Below, one piece after another: positions 18,941 to 27,495 of a stretch of 64,000 nucleotides of DNA. The notes beneath the pieces were generated by a model that saw only the letters and a program-made list of their open reading frames with translations, did not search any database and was not told the DNA's origin. Every line of letters starts with the position of its first letter. Within the stretch, counting starts at the first letter, position 1. The translations under genes were made by a program, and so were the position numbers. Source of the stretch: Dorea sp. 5-2. GTDB taxonomy: Bacteria > Bacillota > Clostridia > Lachnospirales > Lachnospiraceae. Where the stretch lies: assembly GCF_000403455.2 (NCBI RefSeq), contig NZ_KE159718.1:30856-94855 (forward strand), read 5' to 3'.

Positions 18941-19065
18941 GAATCCCTCCTTAAAATGTGTTATGAACAAAGAACGGACAACCCAGGAGGGCAGGTTACT
19001 TACCCTGATACCATCAGGACGGCCGGGCTACCTACCGGCTCTGGCACATCCAAAAGATGCACGTT
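18941..19065 (-). ncRNA. Candidate yjdF-type riboswitch leader
   Basis: On the - strand the leader folds into three hairpins: 19043-19063 (GCATC/GATGC type), 19022-19041 (GCCGG/CCGGC) and 19004-19018 (CCTGAT/ATCAGG). A CCTCCTGGG segment close to the ribosome-binding site AGGAGGG could pair with it. Position directly ahead of yjdF fits the azaaromatic-sensing yjdF riboswitch. The match to its consensus is by memory and context, not by computation. Confidence 0.6.
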
Positions 19066-19135
19066 GCGTTTTTATCTTTGCTGTTTATATTTCCAGCAGG
19101 ATAAACTCCCGCTAAAAACCAAAATCTATCCCTTC

Positions 19136-19585
19136 CTATAACTTCTGTATCTCCTTCAACGCCTTTTGAATATCCTTATAAACAAGCGGCTGCATACTGT
19201 CATCATAAAAAGATATATCCGCCCTCTCCAGCGCCGAACAAATATCATTTCTCAACTCCGGCTTATCCTTCGCGATCATGGGCAGCAGCTTTATACACTG
19301 TCTTGCCGTGATCGGCTTCACGTCTGTTATATGCTTCAAATATCCGTCAATAATCTCATCAATCTTATTATCCTTATCCCATCTCGCATTATAGGCAATC
19401 AGCGTAAGCCCCCTGGTACGGATATAGGAATTGTCACTGTCAAGCATATCACCCAGCCTGTCCATATAAGGATAGACCTTGTCCGTTTCCACGCTTTCTT
19501 TCTGCAATTCCTGTAATGCCCTGTATGCCGTCTTATTATTTTTATCAAACAGCAATTCAAATGCTTCTGCTGTATCCATCGACAT
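19136..19585 (-). CDS. HEAT-repeat-like helical protein (cargo)
   Basis: 149 residues from the ATG at 19585. The sequence is a series of paired helices (YRALQELQKES, YPYMDRLGDMLDSDNSYIRTRGLTL, ARQCIKLLPMIAKDKPELR) with the spacing of HEAT repeats. Homologues in Clostridia are often called SufBD protein without support for that role. It probably acts as a binding scaffold; the partner is unknown. It is AT-rich relative to the phage genes. Confidence 0.65.
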   Translation of the reverse strand: MSMDTAEAFELLFDKNNKTAYRALQELQKESVETDKVYPYMDRLGDMLDSDNSYIRTRGLTLIAYNARWDKDNKIDEIIDGYLKHITDVKPITARQCIKLLPMIAKDKPELRNDICSALERADISFYDDSMQPLVYKDIQKALKEIQKL

Positions 19586-19645
19586 AATAACACCCTTGCC
19601 TTTCACTGCCGCGTTTGGTCTATTCAAAGCCAAACGGACATTTAT

Positions 19646-20128
19646 CTATTTTTCCATAATCAATTCTTTGCACTTCCATTCTTCACCCAGAATACAATAT
19701 TTTTCTGTTGTATCAAGAACTACATCGCTAAAACCGACTGCTTTATAACAATAATAAGCCGGAAGATTATTCTCAAAAACGCCCAATGATACTTTTTTTG
19801 CCCCATATATTTCAAATACAAATTTCAGACCTAACCGGAGCATAGCTTTTCCATAGCCTTTTCCTCTCTTTTGAGGATTAACGATAACAAAGCCAAAGCG
19901 CAATTCATCCAGTGATCCATCAGGATTCCTTAGTGTAAAAAAGCCAATAATTCCCGTTTCATCAAATGCAGTAAACGGCATTAGAGATTCAACAAAACAA
20001 AATTCATTTTGTGTTATAGGATAATTACCAAGTATACCTGCTGTCCATTGATAAAATGCTTTTTCATCCTGGCACCACGATAATATCGTATCTGCATCCA
20101 AAGCTTTATATGGTCTTATTCTAATCAT
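19646..20128 (-). CDS. GNAT acetyltransferase (cargo)
   Basis: 160 residues. The RimJ/RimL-like GNAT fold is shown by the acetyl-CoA loop KRGKGYGKAM (motif A, about residues 97-106) and the downstream GVFENNLPAYYCYKAVGF. Substrate is unknown; such enzymes acetylate amino groups of proteins, metabolites or drugs. It is preceded by a promoter-like segment at 20163-20194. It is AT-rich, unlike the flanking tail genes, and is the first gene of the cargo block. Confidence 0.85.
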   Translation of the reverse strand: MIRIRPYKALDADTILSWCQDEKAFYQWTAGILGNYPITQNEFCFVESLMPFTAFDETGIIGFFTLRNPDGSLDELRFGFVIVNPQKRGKGYGKAMLRLGLKFVFEIYGAKKVSLGVFENNLPAYYCYKAVGFSDVVLDTTEKYCILGEEWKCKELIMEK

Positions 20129-20162
20129 ACATTTTTCCTCACCAAATTCTGATCCATGCTTC

Positions 20163-20194
20163 CCATTATACAGGATATCCCGCTAAAAATCACT
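20163..20194 (-). promoter_or_regulatory. Promoter-like segment of the cargo genes, copy 2
   Basis: On the - strand TTTTTAGCGGGATATCCTG is followed by TATAATGG, with the -10 box at 20165-20170. It lies about 35 bases upstream of the GNAT start. Confidence 0.65.
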
Positions 20195-20204
20195 CTCTAT
20201 TTTC

Positions 20205-20567
20205 TTAAAATTCCCTCAACGTAAAACTCACCTTCCAAAGCCCCTTAAAAGACGTATCCTTCACCAGCACCGCCTTATACCCCTCAACAAACATCTCCGC
20301 CTCCTTCATCTCCAACAACTCCGTATCAAAATACCCCACAGAAATCTTCTCCCTCTGCTTAAACCCCGTCAGCACTTTCAGCCACTTTGGGGAAACCGAA
20401 AAACTCACCGCAATAGACACCACCCCCAGCCTAACCACATCCCTCTGGGTAGTCCCCGCCTCCGTCTCCCCGCCCGAATCCGCCTCCACGTCAACCATCT
20501 GCACCTCATAAGAATCCGGCAGAGGGAGCAGAACACCGTCAAACACCAGATACTGTACAAACGCCAT
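20205..20567 (-). CDS. Small phage tail protein
   Basis: 120 residues, start just downstream of the tape measure stop (2-base gap). It is rich in beta strands (VSIAVSFSVSPKWLKVL, WKVSFTLREF). Its position between tape measure and tail-associated protein is that of a distal-tail or tail-completion component. No family is firmly recognised. Confidence 0.65.
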   Translation of the reverse strand: MAFVQYLVFDGVLLPLPDSYEVQMVDVEADSGGETEAGTTQRDVVRLGVVSIAVSFSVSPKWLKVLTGFKQREKISVGYFDTELLEMKEAEMFVEGYKAVLVKDTSFKGLWKVSFTLREF

Positions 20568-20569
20568 CC

Positions 20570-23500
20570 CTATCTCCCTCCCGACCTAAGATTCTGCCTC
20601 GCCTGCGCGTCCACTACCACCTCATCCAGCAGCGTGCCGCCCACATACACTGGAATACAGATCGTCCCAAAATTCTCCCCGCTCTGCATCCCCGCAAACA
20701 TCTCCCGCAGCCCCGAAACCATCTGCCGCACAGCCTCCAGAGAAGCCCCCTGCGCCTGGACCGCCTGCATATCCGCCAGCTTCGGGCTCACCACCATATC
20801 CCCGGCCACACCCTCCACGGCTTTCCGCACCAGCCCCCGGCTCCTCTCAATCCCTCTCGCCAGACCGCCCATAAAATCCGGCATCCAGCTCTCATAATCC
20901 GTCAAAGGCCCCTCGTCCGGCACAGAAAAATGCAGGAAAGAACGTATCTTATCCGCCACGTCAGACACCGCGCTCACCACATTCCCTATGGCACTGCGGA
21001 TACCCTCCGCAATCCCGTTGATAAAATCCATCCCCCACTGCAAAGCCCGCCCCGGCAGAGACGTAATAAACCCAATGGCCGACTGGAACCCATTCTGCAC
21101 CACACTCCCCAGAGAAGCCAGCGCCGAACCAATCCCCGACACCATCCCCCGGAAAGCCTCCACCGCCGACTGCCTCAAATTCCCCGCCACGGAAACCACC
21201 AGATTTTTCAACCCGTTCCAGGCAACAACCGCCGCCGAAGACACCACAGACCACAAATTCCCCATAAAATCCCGAAGCCCCGACAGCAGAATAGACACAT
21301 GGTTCACCAGCCCCTGCACCGCAGAGCCAACCATCTGCCCAATCCCCGTCCAGATAGCAGAAGCCGCCTGCTGGATATTCGTCCAGATATGCAGCGCATC
21401 CTCTTTCAGCTTCGTAAAATTCCCCGTCACCAAGTCAATCAGCAGCAGAACCGGCCCCAGCACCACATTCTTAATCAACTCCCAGGCCCCCGAAGCCGCA
21501 GCCTGAATCCCAGACCAGATCCCCTGCAGCGTAACAGAAAGATTCTCCCACAAAGAGCGGATCATATCCACAATCCCGGCCAGCACCGGATTCTCCATCA
21601 TGCCCGTCCAGACACTCCCGAAGAAATCCCCCACCGACTGCCAAAGCCCCGACCACCAGGCCGGAATCCCCTCAAAAAACGAAACCAGCGCCTCCCAGGC
21701 CGCCGGTATAGTCTCCGTAAAAAACGAACAGATAACCTCCCAGGCAGAAACAAAAAAGTCCCTCACCTGCGCCCAGACCGCATCCACCGCATCCCGGAAC
21801 CACTCACACTTATTATAAAGCAGCACCACAGCCCCGATCACCGCAGCAATAGCAATGGGAACCCACCCGATAGCCGCCACCACCGCCGACAACGCCGGAA
21901 CCACCGTCCCCGACACAAACCCGATCACCCCGGAAACAGCCCCCGCAACCTTCGGAACCACCGTCAAAATCGTCCCGACAGCCCCGACAACTTTCCCGAC
22001 CACAATCAGCACCGGCCCCAGAGCCGCCGCCACCAGAGCCACCGTCACAATGACCTTCTTCGTCCCCTCGTCCAGACCGTTCAGCCAGTCCACAAGCCCC
22101 TGAATCCACCCGACAACCTGCCGGATAGACGGCATCAAAATCTCCCCTATGGAAATTGCCAGCTCCTCCAACTGGCTCTTCAAGATCGTAAGCTGCCCCG
22201 CCAGATTGTCCTGCATGGTCTCGGCCATCCGCTCCGCCGTACCGTCACAGTTATTAATGGCACTGTTCAGCTTCTCAATATCCCCCGGAGCCGCGTTCAT
22301 CACCGCCAGGAATCCGCTCATGGCATTCTTCCCCACCAGAGCCTCCGCATTGGCCGCCCTCTCCGCCTCCGACATCTGCGAAAACGCCGCCCGGCAGTCT
22401 CCCAGGATATCCCCCAGGCTTCTCATACTCCCGTCCGCATTGACCGTCTGCACCGTCAGCTCCCCAAAGGCATCCCCAACAAAAGTCACTTCCCCCGTCA
22501 GGCTCGTCAGCATAGTCCGCATAGCCGTACCCGCCTGGGAAGACTTAATCCCCGCATTTGCCATCAGCCCGATGGCTTCCGCCGTATCCTCCGCCGTGAA
22601 CCCCAAAGCCCCGGCAACCGGCGCACAATACTTAAACGTCTCCCCCATCATGGCAACATTCGTATTCGCATTAGAACTCGCCGCCGCCAAAATATCCGCA
22701 AAATGCCCCGAATCCGCCGCCGACAGCCCCAAAGCCGTCAGAGCGTCCGTCACAATATCCGAAGTAGTCGCCAGGTCCTCCCCGGAAGCCGCCGCCAGGT
22801 TCATGATTCCCTCAATCCCCTCCAGCATATCCCCGGTCTTCCACCCGGCCATAGCCATATAATTCATAGCCTCCGCCGCCTCCGAAGCGGAGAACTTCGT
22901 CTTACTCCCCATCTCCCTGGCCTTGTCCCGCAGGGCATCCAGCTCCTTCCCCGCAGCCCCGGACACCGCCGCCACCTGGCTCATGGCAGAATCAAAATCA
23001 GAAGCCACCTTCACCGCAGCCGCAGAAAGCCCGCCCACAGCCGCCGTCACCGGCATCAGCTTCCGCCCGGCCCCCTCAATAGCCGGACCCACATCCCGCA
23101 GCTTCTCCCCCGCAGCCCCAATCTTCTGCAAAGCCACCGAAGACCGCTCCGCCTGCCTCTCCAAGTCCCGCAGGGCCTGCTCCGTCTCCACAATCTCCCT
23201 CTGCAAAGCATCATACTGGCTCCGGGAAATCTCCCCCTTCGCCAGAGCCTCATTCGCCTGCTGCCCCGCCAGCCTCAACGCCTCCAGCTTCTCCCTGGTC
23301 TCCCCCACAGCCTGGGCCAGAAGCCTCTGCTTCTGCGCCATCAGTTCCGCATTGCCTGGGTCCAGCTTCAACAGCTTGTTCACGTCCTTCAACTGCGCCT
23401 GCGTGTCCCTTATCTCCTTATTCACCTTTGAAAGCGCCGTGGAGAGCTTTGTAGTATCCCCGCCGATCTCCACCGTAATCCCCTGAATCCTGGATGCCAC
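20570..23500 (-). CDS. Tail tape measure protein
   Basis: 976 residues from a GTG at 23500. A longer frame would begin inside the hairpin at 23526-23548, so the GTG after AAAGGCGGG is preferred. Residues about 1-110 are coiled coil (LSKVNKEIRDTQAQLKDVNKLL). A TP901-type domain follows (about 130-430: SEAAEAMNYMAMAGWKTGDM). A hydrophobic stretch occupies about 480-580. The C-terminus has repeated tryptophan-bearing amphipathic helices. Its length fixes tail length, predicting a siphovirus tail of roughly 145 nm by the usual 0.15 nm per residue rule. Confidence 0.93.
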   Translation of the reverse strand: MASRIQGITVEIGGDTTKLSTALSKVNKEIRDTQAQLKDVNKLLKLDPGNAELMAQKQRLLAQAVGETREKLEALRLAGQQANEALAKGEISRSQYDALQREIVETEQALRDLERQAERSSVALQKIGAAGEKLRDVGPAIEGAGRKLMPVTAAVGGLSAAAVKVASDFDSAMSQVAAVSGAAGKELDALRDKAREMGSKTKFSASEAAEAMNYMAMAGWKTGDMLEGIEGIMNLAAASGEDLATTSDIVTDALTALGLSAADSGHFADILAAASSNANTNVAMMGETFKYCAPVAGALGFTAEDTAEAIGLMANAGIKSSQAGTAMRTMLTSLTGEVTFVGDAFGELTVQTVNADGSMRSLGDILGDCRAAFSQMSEAERAANAEALVGKNAMSGFLAVMNAAPGDIEKLNSAINNCDGTAERMAETMQDNLAGQLTILKSQLEELAISIGEILMPSIRQVVGWIQGLVDWLNGLDEGTKKVIVTVALVAAALGPVLIVVGKVVGAVGTILTVVPKVAGAVSGVIGFVSGTVVPALSAVVAAIGWVPIAIAAVIGAVVLLYNKCEWFRDAVDAVWAQVRDFFVSAWEVICSFFTETIPAAWEALVSFFEGIPAWWSGLWQSVGDFFGSVWTGMMENPVLAGIVDMIRSLWENLSVTLQGIWSGIQAAASGAWELIKNVVLGPVLLLIDLVTGNFTKLKEDALHIWTNIQQAASAIWTGIGQMVGSAVQGLVNHVSILLSGLRDFMGNLWSVVSSAAVVAWNGLKNLVVSVAGNLRQSAVEAFRGMVSGIGSALASLGSVVQNGFQSAIGFITSLPGRALQWGMDFINGIAEGIRSAIGNVVSAVSDVADKIRSFLHFSVPDEGPLTDYESWMPDFMGGLARGIERSRGLVRKAVEGVAGDMVVSPKLADMQAVQAQGASLEAVRQMVSGLREMFAGMQSGENFGTICIPVYVGGTLLDEVVVDAQARQNLRSGGR

Positions 23501-23525
23501 AACCCTTACCCGCCTTTCTCCAACG

Positions 23526-23548
23526 AAAAAAGGAGCCACCCCGGCTCC
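23526..23548 (-). terminator. Hairpin with T-run upstream of tape measure
   Basis: A perfect 6-bp stem, GGAGCC with GGCTCC (23532-23537 with 23543-23548), and TTTTTT on the - strand. It separates the tape measure gene from the RES/HEPN cargo. Confidence 0.7.
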
Positions 23549-23612
23549 CATAAAAATGCAACAAAAAAGCGCCTGCCATTTCCGACAAACGCCTATGTAT
23601 CTATTCCTCTTA

Positions 23613-24587
23613 TTATTTCTGCTTAAAAGGCATCACCTGTTGAAAATCTATTCCTAATTTTGTAACCGAATAGACTTTAGAATTGGTTATCTTATAATTT
23701 TTACTTTTAGTTAAAGGATCTGCCTCTGTATCAAACAGCACTATATTTTTCCCTTCTGGATTTAATGAACTATAAAACCTTATTCCATCAAACCCCATTT
23801 CCTTAATATATTCGCATACATATTGAGTCGCATAATAATTATTTTCATCCCCAAAATTGGGCATTGAAAATGCAGCCGAAATTATACCCAAGTCAAAACT
23901 TTTGCCCATTTCACTTTCACTTGGATCAGTATAACAAAAGTCAAACAATCTTAAATCCTTTGTTATCTTAACAGTTGCGACGCTAACTTCCTGTGTCACA
24001 TTCGGCCTCACCTCTAAAATTGCCGTCTTCACATCCTCGGCAATATATAGATAACTGATATTTCTAGGATTTGCCCGTCCTCCTGATGTCTTCTCTTTTG
24101 GCGGTGCATCTGACTGTTCCGCTCCATAACCCCAAAACCTCTTTTTCTTCCGAAAAATTTTCTCAAGCTCATCACATAACGGCTGATTGTCTATGTCCAA
24201 GCAAGACATTGCACCAAAAAGAAATGTTACGTCTGACATATCCCTTAAATCAAACTGGGCATCCTTATCTTTTATATTTGGATAATACTTTGTTATTGCA
24301 TCTGTAATTTGTTTCAGTTCTTTTTGATAATATTCATAAGGATAAGCAAATAATCTTGCTCTATAAAACGTCTCTTCCTTTTTTATCTCATGTACTGCAT
24401 ATTTTTGTATCCTCTGTAACTCACCCAGTAATTCCCCTTTTGGAAAAAAACGATTATTATACTTAATCTCTTTCTCAAAATCTCTCCATAATTTTGTTGT
24501 TTTCTGTAAAAACATCCAAATAATCAACATCCAGTCCTTAGCTTCTTTCACAACTTCTGTATTTTGGTCATCCATAGAACCGGCCAT
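23613..24587 (-). CDS. RES-domain protein, likely NAD+-targeting toxin or effector
   Basis: 324 residues (a start at 24575 is also possible). An N-terminal helical part (1-70) precedes a RES domain at about 72-290. Its conserved elements are visible: Arg in FYRARL (75-80), YLYIAEDVKTAILEVRP (Glu192), YYATQYVCEYIKEMGFDGI, and the Ser/Asn pair (YSS at 272-274, Asn281). RES proteins such as MbcT degrade NAD+ and act as toxins or abortive-infection effectors. The gene is very AT-rich and sits inside the tail operon behind a HEPN gene, so it is cargo rather than structural. Whether the pair is toxin-antitoxin is inference. Confidence 0.8.
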   Translation of the reverse strand: MAGSMDDQNTEVVKEAKDWMLIIWMFLQKTTKLWRDFEKEIKYNNRFFPKGELLGELQRIQKYAVHEIKKEETFYRARLFAYPYEYYQKELKQITDAITKYYPNIKDKDAQFDLRDMSDVTFLFGAMSCLDIDNQPLCDELEKIFRKKKRFWGYGAEQSDAPPKEKTSGGRANPRNISYLYIAEDVKTAILEVRPNVTQEVSVATVKITKDLRLFDFCYTDPSESEMGKSFDLGIISAAFSMPNFGDENNYYATQYVCEYIKEMGFDGIRFYSSLNPEGKNIVLFDTEADPLTKSKNYKITNSKVYSVTKLGIDFQQVMPFKQK

Positions 24588-24691
24588 CCTTTCTCTTAAT
24601 TATTCCAAAAAAGAAATCTCTTTTTGTTCCCTTTTTTCTTGTCGCTAACGAACTATTTCTTTCATTTTCTCATACATACACATTCCCTATC

Positions 24692-25111
24692 TTATCTATA
24701 TTTTTTCATAATAATCAAACGCATTTCTTCCGTTTTTCTAAATAAGTCATATGTCCTATATTCGTCATAATGTAATTTTTGGGCAACTTTTTGAAATGCC
24801 CTCTCTCGCTCATAATCATTTTCAATATAGATAAAATCTAAGTAACACTGATGACACCAATAATTTCTTATTTCCCTAATTTCATCTATTGTGTTATATT
24901 CTTCATCAGAAAATTCAGGCATATCATCGCTATTATCAAGTTCTTCAAGTTCTCTCGCTATCTTACCCAAATTCATCTTCTCAACGGACTTTAAATTATT
25001 GTTAAAATTCCCTTTGCACATTGCCGCATATATTATCTTCAAATTATTTTCTACACATTGAACTTGTTGAATTAGTTCACTATGTATAAGTTTAAACTGA
25101 TTTCTATCCAT
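24692..25111 (-). CDS. HEPN-like protein paired with the RES gene
   Basis: 139 residues, all helical and strongly charged. It carries Arg82-x4-His87 (RNYWCH) after a helix IDEIREI, which fits the R-x4-6-H catalytic motif of HEPN ribonucleases. No Xre-type antitoxin DNA-binding domain is present. It lies 104 bases upstream of the RES gene on the same strand, with equally AT-rich sequence, so the two were probably acquired together. It could be a second effector or a regulator of RES. HEPN assignment rests on the motif and helical pattern only. Confidence 0.6.
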   Translation of the reverse strand: MDRNQFKLIHSELIQQVQCVENNLKIIYAAMCKGNFNNNLKSVEKMNLGKIARELEELDNSDDMPEFSDEEYNTIDEIREIRNYWCHQCYLDFIYIENDYERERAFQKVAQKLHYDEYRTYDLFRKTEEMRLIIMKKYR

Positions 25112-25240
25112 ACAACCATTCCCTTTTGCTATTTTTCTTCATATAGTGTACACTTCCACAATCCCAATTTACCGCTGTCACCAGACAGCCTTTTCCCACT
25201 ACCCATCATAGCAGAAAAAGGCCGCCATATCAATCAGATT

Positions 25241-25426
25241 TCAGAACCGGTCCATATCCTCCTGCGTCCCAATCTCCGCATACCTACACTCGTCATTCCG
25301 GCTCTCCACAAACATATCATTCACCAGCCCGATGGACAGCAATTCCATATCCGCCATAGAGATCCCAAGCTGCACACACCGAAGCAGAAACAGCGGCGTA
25401 GTCATCTCCCGCTCTGTTGGCCGAAG
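25241..25426 (-). other. Frameshift extension of the tail assembly chaperone (GT form)
   Basis: After the eight-A run at 25427-25434 (slippery heptamer A AAA AAC), a -1 shift continues as LRPTEREMTTPLFLLRCV and ends at a TGA at 25241-25243. The extension has 61 residues and includes LGISMADMELLSIGLVND. It has no start codon of its own. This is the classical G/GT arrangement of siphophage tails, where the T part binds the tape measure protein. Confidence 0.85.
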
Positions 25427-25779
25427 TTTTTTTTAGCCTCCGCATCCGTCTTCACATTCAGCCCCCACAGCTTGATCAGCTCCGGCAGCACCTGATAAAT
25501 CGAAAACGTATTAAACCCGTCCAGCCATTCCTCCACATCATCCGGGATAGCCGGGTCTGCGTGTTTCGCCATCGTATAAGCGATATTCTCAAACATCTCC
25601 AAAGAAAAAAGATCCAAGTTGGAACGCTCCTCATCCCCCTCCCCAATACTCTTCTCCAGAATCCGCAGATCCTTATAAATATCCCTCTGGAACTTCAACC
25701 GGTAAATCCTCGGGATCGCCGCCGATGCCTTAAACAGCACCTCCTTCCCGTCAATCCCGACCTTCCTCACAATACTCAT
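25402..25779 (-). CDS. Tail assembly chaperone, short form (G)
   Basis: 125 residues with the stop at 25402. It has an amphipathic helical pattern (AIPRIYRLKFQRDIYKDLRIL ... VEEWLDGF) typical of the phage G-like chaperone that coats the tape measure protein during tail assembly. The gene sits between major tail protein and tape measure, the usual place, apart from the inserted HEPN/RES block. Near its end the codons GCT AAA AAA AAC form a slippery site, giving a longer GT product. Confidence 0.88.
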   Translation of the reverse strand: MSIVRKVGIDGKEVLFKASAAIPRIYRLKFQRDIYKDLRILEKSIGEGDEERSNLDLFSLEMFENIAYTMAKHADPAIPDDVEEWLDGFNTFSIYQVLPELIKLWGLNVKTDAEAKKNFGQQSGR

Positions 25780-25795
25780 ACCCTTTCAGCCTCCT

Positions 25796-26395
25796 TCAAC
25801 CCTGTCCCTCTTCCTCGACACCGCCGCCAGCCTCCGTCTTCGGAACCGGCAGATACACACTCTTATACCACCCCTCATAAGTCTCCGCCGAAGTCTTATT
25901 CCCCGTCTTCGCCTTCACATACCCGCTTGCCAGCGGCCTGGCCTTCACCGTCAGCGTCTCCGTCTGCACCTCCCGGCTCTCCTCATTGGTCTTTCCCTCA
26001 ATCTTCGGCCTGCTGGCAGAACAATTATACAGCACATGCCGGATCTTCCTGATATCCCCGTCGAACTCAAACAGCAGCGCAAAAGCCCCCGTCTCCGAAT
26101 TGGCGTTCTCCACCAGCACCTCATTCCCGTCCGCTTCCTCCTTCAACACATCCGTCCGGAAACTCTCCGGGATCAGCGCCAGCTCCAGGTCCCCGTCATA
26201 CCCCATATTGTTGGCAATAATATAATACTCAATCCCGTCCGCATAAAACGACTCCGGCTCCCCATTCGGGTCCAGTGCCAGCGAAACCGCCCCAGGCATC
26301 GCCACCGGCACGTCAAACGTCATCTCCCCGTCCTCCGCCACCCTCTGCAGCGCATAATGACAATTACAGATATTAAACTTCACCTTGTTATTCAT
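25796..26395 (-). CDS. Major tail protein
   Basis: 199 residues, beta-rich (FDVPVAMPGAVSLALDPNGE ... EYYIIANNMGYDGDLELALIP). This is the pattern of phi13/TP901-1-type major tail tube proteins. A Gly/Glu-rich tail closes the protein. The position just before the G/GT chaperone supports the call. It forms the tube through which DNA passes. Confidence 0.88.
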   Translation of the reverse strand: MNNKVKFNICNCHYALQRVAEDGEMTFDVPVAMPGAVSLALDPNGEPESFYADGIEYYIIANNMGYDGDLELALIPESFRTDVLKEEADGNEVLVENANSETGAFALLFEFDGDIRKIRHVLYNCSASRPKIEGKTNEESREVQTETLTVKARPLASGYVKAKTGNKTSAETYEGWYKSVYLPVPKTEAGGGVEEEGQG

Positions 26396-26400
26396 CCGCC

Positions 26401-26718
26401 CTAAACCTCCATCTCATACAAAACCTCATACAGCCGCTCCGACTCAATCCAGACCTCACTCTTCCCATAGAAAATCCCATGCCTCAACAGCACCGCCTCT
26501 ATGCCCTCCTCCAGCTCCGGGTCCTTCAAGTCCGTATACACCTCAATATCCAGCGCATTCCTCTTAAAATACGCCACCCCGTCCGCAGAAAAATTATCCG
26601 CCCTGGGATAAAGGAACACCGCAAAAGGCGGCTCCGGGGCCTCCCCTTCCACAAAATGGCCATAGGCAAAAGGAAGCCCCAGTTCCTCCATCATTTTCAG
26701 CACATCCTCATGGCTCAC
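26401..26718 (-). CDS. Tail completion/terminator-type connector protein
   Basis: 105 residues with a central FAVFLYPRADNFSADGVAYF segment like the DUF806/minor connector proteins. The stop lies 5 bases ahead of the major tail gene, and the start overlaps the HK97 gp10-like gene by four bases (ATGA). Assigned mainly by order. Confidence 0.75.
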   Translation of the reverse strand: MSHEDVLKMMEELGLPFAYGHFVEGEAPEPPFAVFLYPRADNFSADGVAYFKRNALDIEVYTDLKDPELEEGIEAVLLRHGIFYGKSEVWIESERLYEVLYEMEV

Positions 26719-27101
26719 TTAGACAGCCCCCTTTTTATCCCCTCTTCCAGCTCCCGGACACCCTTTTCCTCCGCCGGGGCAATATGCGGCACAGCCTTCA
26801 CCCGCCCGCCTCCCCGCTTCGCATGACCCTTCTCCAGAAGATGGGTAAGCTGATACCGGTCTCTGCTATGCACCACCACCTCCAAAACATTGGAAGTCTC
26901 CCTCTGCCGCCTCACCGCCCAGCTCTTCTTATACCTCCCGGTCTTCACCGGCGCGCCCGCCTTTGCCTCCCGCTTCACCGTATCCCCGGCCTTCCTCACA
27001 CAGTCCTTCATCACGTCCGCGGCAAGCTCCGCATACTCCGTAAGCCCCTCCATAATGACATCCGCCATCCGGTCCACAGACACCCTCTGATCCTCCGACA
27101 C
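26715..27101 (-). CDS. HK97 gp10-like connector protein
   Basis: 128 residues. The KREAKAGAPVKTGRYKKSWAV motif (about 54-75) is characteristic of the HK97-gp10 family, which links head and tail. It overlaps the next gene by four bases. Confidence 0.9.
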   Translation of the reverse strand: MSEDQRVSVDRMADVIMEGLTEYAELAADVMKDCVRKAGDTVKREAKAGAPVKTGRYKKSWAVRRQRETSNVLEVVVHSRDRYQLTHLLEKGHAKRGGGRVKAVPHIAPAEEKGVRELEEGIKRGLSK

Positions 27102-27105
27102 CTGA

Positions 27106-27495
27106 TCACCTCTTCACCAAAGAAGCCCGCAGCTTCAACATCCTGTTCTGATACCGCACATTGTCAATAAACACAAGATCATAAACCTGCCCCCGAAACA
27201 AAACCCGGTAATGCTCCGTGTCCATACCGGCCACCTCCGAACAATACCGGATAATAAAATAGACATCCCTCTGCGCGTTCACCTGCGCCGCCTCCCAATA
27301 CTCCTTCCCGGAAAGACCGTTCACAAAAGCAGAACAGCAAAAATAATCCTCCCAGACCAGCACATGGTTCCCGGCCTTATCATTCCCCAGGGAACTTCTC
27401 TGGATCATGATCCGCTCCTTCCACTCCCCCAGAGGATACCCCTTCCGGAAACCTCCGCCGTCCCTGCTGCCGCTGCCCCCGCTCCACTCCGCCAT
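27106..27495 (-). CDS. Phage head closure (SPP1 gp16-like) protein
   Basis: 129 residues. WKERIMIQRSS and the segment EYWEAAQVNAQRDVYFIIRY ... FRGQVYDLVFIDNVRY match head-tail adaptor proteins of the SPP1 gp16 type, which seal the connector after DNA packaging. The first base overlaps the last base of the upstream connector gene. Confidence 0.85.
   Translation of the reverse strand: MAEWSGGSGSRDGGGFRKGYPLGEWKERIMIQRSSLGNDKAGNHVLVWEDYFCCSAFVNGLSGKEYWEAAQVNAQRDVYFIIRYCSEVAGMDTEHYRVLFRGQVYDLVFIDNVRYQNRMLKLRASLVKR

Noticed and set aside
20930-23431. An 833-codon open frame on the + strand opposite the tape measure gene
   Set aside because: Its product is extremely Arg/Pro/His-rich without domain features and is the antisense shadow of a GC-rich gene with biased third positions. 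The tape measure frame has clear family motifs.
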